Below are positions 13,664-15,193 of a DNA stretch of 15,193 nt, piece by piece. A program made the translations under genes and the position numbers. The stretch comes from JBKPIY01 sp046730475 (GTDB lineage Bacteria > Actinomycetota > Thermoleophilia > Solirubrobacterales > 70-9): assembly GCA_046730475.1 (NCBI GenBank), contig JBKPIY010000011.1, positions 1-15,193 on the forward strand, read 5' to 3'. The notes under the pieces were generated by a model. It was not told the origin of the DNA. It made no database searches and saw only the letters and a program-made list of their open reading frames with translations. Within the stretch, counting starts at the first letter, position 1; each line of letters begins with the position of its first letter.

Positions 13664-13693
13664 TTGACCCAGGTACTGGCAGTGCCTCCCAGT
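13664..13693. promoter_or_regulatory. Candidate operator between the reductase and its regulator
   Basis: CCAG-GTA-CTGG (13669-13679) is a small palindrome, and ACTGG (13675-13679) also pairs with CCAGT (13689-13693) nine bases on, giving three related half-sites in 25 bases. TTGACC (13664-13669) resembles a plus-strand -35 box but no good -10 follows at the right distance. Position in the divergent gap suggests the binding site of the regulator. Confidence 0.4.
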
Positions 13694-13721
13694 CCGAGCC
13701 GGGCGGGGTTACGCTGATCTC

Positions 13722-14600
13722 ATGGATACGAAGCGCGAGGTCCGTGAGTTCCTCACCTCCAGGCGGGGGAGGATCACGCCAGAGCAAGCGGGAGTCACCG
13801 CATACGGTGAGCGGCGCGTTCCCGGGCTCCGCCGGGAGGAAGTCGCGGTCCTTGCCGGGGTCAGCGTCGACTACTACACGCGCCTCGAGCGCGGAAACCT
13901 GAGCGGGGTGTCCGAGGGCGTGCTGGAGGCGCTGGCCCGTGCGCTTCAGCTGGACGAGGCCGAGCGAGCGCATCTCTTCGACCTCGCGCGTGCCGCGCAG
14001 CCGACGACCCCGACGCGGCGGCGGAGGAGGCGGCAACGGGTCCGGCCGGGCGTGCAGCGCATGCTCGACGCGATGACCGGAGCGCCGGCGTTCGTGTGCA
14101 ACCCGCGCCTCGACATCCTCGCCACGAACCGTCTTGGGCGTGCCCTCTACTCGGAGATGTTCGAGGGCGCGGTCCAGCCGCCGAACACAGCCCGGTTCAC
14201 CTTTCTCGACCCAAGGGCGACCGACCTCTACGTCGATTGGGAGCGCGTCGCGAACGAGGTCGTTGCCATCCTCCGCTCCGGAGCCGGCCGGGATCCCTAC
14301 GACCGAGACCTATCGGACCTCGTCGGAGAGCTGTCGACCCAAAGCGAGACTTTCCGGAAGCTGTGGGCTTCTCACAACGTCCGCTTCCACGACACCGGCG
14401 TGAAGAAATTCCATCATCCCGTCGTCGGCGAGCTCAGCTTGACCTACGAGACGACGGAGCTCTCCGCCGACCCGGGTCTGACGATGTTCGCTTTCACCGC
14501 CGAGCCCGGTTCGAAGTCCGAGGAGGGCCTGAACCTCCTGGCGAGCTGGGCGGCAACTCTCGACCAGGAGGAAGCGGCCCCGGCGCCCCAAGGACCCTGA
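13722..14600 (+). CDS. XRE-family regulator with MmyB-type ligand-binding domain
   Basis: This 292-residue transcription factor has an N-terminal XRE HTH at about 8-92. The subfamily line VPGLRREEVAVLAGVSVDYYTRLERG (33-58) is unmistakable, followed by VSEGVLEALARALQLDEAERAHLFDLA (63-89). An Arg-rich linker (99-108) leads to a PAS-like MmyB ligand-binding domain at about 110-282 (PAFVCNPRLDILATNRLGRALY; VANEVVAILRSGAGRDP; LWASHNVRFHDTGVKKFHHPVVGELSLTYE). Members bind fatty-acid-like molecules and usually repress the adjacent oxidoreductase, here the divergent aldo/keto reductase. The ATG at 13722 begins the conserved N-terminus; no strong Shine-Dalgarno is visible, so initiation may be leaderless or weak. 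Confidence 0.93.
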   Translation: MDTKREVREFLTSRRGRITPEQAGVTAYGERRVPGLRREEVAVLAGVSVDYYTRLERGNLSGVSEGVLEALARALQLDEAERAHLFDLARAAQPTTPTRRRRRRQRVRPGVQRMLDAMTGAPAFVCNPRLDILATNRLGRALYSEMFEGAVQPPNTARFTFLDPRATDLYVDWERVANEVVAILRSGAGRDPYDRDLSDLVGELSTQSETFRKLWASHNVRFHDTGVKKFHHPVVGELSLTYETTELSADPGLTMFAFTAEPGSKSEEGLNLLASWAATLDQEEAAPAPQGP

Positions 14601-14722
14601 TCCGTGGCGAGGGCCCATTCGAGGGCCCAATCTGCAGGAAAGTCAGAACAACTCAGGCCAACTGGCCACGCCTGAGAGGGCGTAAACCGACCTGAGCGGC
14701 ACCCATTCACACGGATAGGGCA

Positions 14723-14767
14723 TTCGGCTGGGGCCGAAAGGCCGCTGGTGCAGATCCACTCGTCCGA
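14723..14767 (+). pseudogene. tRNA-Pro(GGG) 3' half remnant, copy B
   Basis: This is a diverged match of copy A: stem TTCGG (14723-14727), loop CTGGGG with one G lost, stem CCGAA, AGGCC, T-arm GCTGG-TGCAGAT-CCACT, acceptor half CGTCCGA. The anticodon stem pairs perfectly here, unlike copy A, while the loop, T-loop and acceptor are damaged. Not functional. Same strand as copy A, 2.2 kb apart, with the reductase/regulator pair between them. Confidence 0.55.
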
Positions 14768-14914
14768 CTTCACCGAAACCTCTGGCGACTCATTCGATTG
14801 AGTTCGACGCACGCTCCGTGGTGGACCCGATTCCCGAACCGCCGGGACCTGTCATTGCCGACCGAACTCTGCAGAACTCAGCTAACGAATCTCCCCAACA
14901 CGCGGATTTTTGAC

Positions 14915-14931
14915 GCGGACTGAGAATCCGT
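14915..14931 (+). other. tRNA anticodon-arm-like hairpin
   Basis: GCGGA-CTGAGAA-TCCGT folds as a 5-bp stem (one G-T) with a 7-base loop of tRNA layout (T33, A37, A38). It may be a decayed anticodon arm, for instance tRNA-Phe with one change in GAA. No T-arm or acceptor stem follows. Confidence 0.3.
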
Positions 14932-14972
14932 GTGCTCCCACTTTCCGAAAAGTCCTGATTTGGAGGGACTTC

Positions 14973-15040
14973 ATGCCGGAGGAGGGACTCGAACCCCCGA
15001 CACGCGGATTATGATGATGGCGAGGAGGGGTCATCTGAGG
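14973..15040 (-). repeat. Direct repeat copy 2 with 3' half of a CAT-anticodon tRNA (att-like)
   Basis: Matches 12318-12385 at 67 of 68 positions. The tRNA 3' half runs from 15015 to 14974 on the minus strand and again stops at the anticodon loop; the 25 bases beyond the tRNA part are shared too. Flanks differ between copies immediately outside the block. It lies just before the IS630-type element. Confidence 0.75.
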
Positions 15041-15100
15041 CCGGGTAGGGAGCTAGTGGCCTGTCTCACAACGTTTGACCGGAAACTCGCCTGAGGCGGC

Positions 15101-15157
15101 GAACACCGACGCATGTCCACGACCATGGAGGTGGTCATGCGTCCCCCATCGGTGTTC
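15101..15157 (+). repeat. Two-stem inverted repeat over the transposase start
   Basis: Outer arms GAACACCGA (15101-15109) and TCGGTGTTC (15149-15157) are perfect. Inner arms CGCATGTCCAC (15110-15120) and GTGGTCATGCG (15131-15141) pair at 10 of 11 positions around a 10-base loop. All three possible ATG starts lie in the structure. Confidence 0.7.
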
Positions 15158-15193
15158 GTCAGGCCGTTGAGCCCCGAGGAGGGGCAGCGGCTG
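15113..15193 (+). CDS. IS630-family transposase, 5' end (partial)
   Basis: The last 27 codons of the window read on without a stop and contain MRPPSVFVRPLSPEEGQRL, the usual N-terminus of IS630/Tc1-mariner-type transposases in actinobacteria, just before the N-terminal HTH. In-frame ATGs are at 15113, 15125 and 15137; the last fits the family start best, but 15113 is listed as the outer limit. No good Shine-Dalgarno is seen and the starts sit in a hairpin. The left end of the element should lie between 15041 and 15100, possibly near the TA at 15054-15055, as this family duplicates TA. The catalytic DDE part lies beyond the window, so whether the gene is intact is unknown. Confidence 0.7.
   Translation, partial: MSTTMEVVMRPPSVFVRPLSPEEGQRL

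Noticed and set aside
12318..15040. A functional tRNA gene at either 68-bp repeat
   Set aside because: Both copies lack the D-arm and the 5' acceptor half; only the 3' half is present.
1..15193. CRISPR array or rRNA gene
   Set aside because: No regularly spaced repeats and no rRNA-like conserved stretches were seen anywhere in the window.

Overview
The window looks like a piece of chromosome from a high-GC actinobacterium. A member of Thermoleophilia (Solirubrobacterales or Gaiellales type) is the best guess. The basis is the strong G/C bias at third codon positions, an actinobacterial-style polyhydroxyalkanoate (PHA) locus, a single-pass membrane protein with the Arg-rich leader EEARRRARRRR, and a COG4315-type lipoprotein. 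This is inference from protein character; no rRNA marker is present.

Bases 1-7780 hold mainly a PHA (storage polyester) locus. On the plus strand lie a D-3-hydroxybutyrate dehydrogenase, a PhaC-related alpha/beta hydrolase with box GDCQGGW, a zinc alcohol dehydrogenase, a small phasin-like helical protein and a Ser-His-Asp alpha/beta hydrolase. A short XRE regulator sits on the minus strand between the second and third of these. A minus-strand operon runs toward them: a 124-residue PhaE/PhaR-like helical protein, a class III-like PhaC of 349 residues (box GWCIGGT) and a PhaB-like reductase. Together they could make (PhaB, PhaC, PhaE-like), coat (phasin-like) and degrade or re-oxidise (PhaC-like hydrolase, hydroxybutyrate dehydrogenase) a polyester granule. 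The two plus-strand units that start with the hydroxybutyrate dehydrogenase and with the phasin-like gene share a promoter-operator: a dyad whose arms cover both the -35 and -10 boxes. A SRPBCC gene precedes the locus.

Bases 7781-9350 hold a decayed tyrosine integrase tail and a GntR/YtrA-type repressor. The repressor is divergent from a membrane-protein gene, and a perfect palindrome lies exactly midway between the two start codons, so both messages look leaderless. Bases 9498-11235 (minus) hold a secreted-repeat lipoprotein and a secreted RTX-like calcium-binding protein broken by one frameshift, separated by a perfect 14-bp hairpin.

Bases 11236-15193 look like an integration hot spot. About 1.3 kb lacks recognisable genes. 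Two copies of a 68-bp direct repeat carry the 3' half of a tRNA with anticodon CAT, and two decayed 3' halves of a tRNA-Pro(GGG) lie inside them. Within these nested repeats sits a divergent pair, an aldo/keto reductase and a MmyB-type XRE regulator. The window ends in the first codons of an IS630-type transposase, whose start lies in a strong hairpin.
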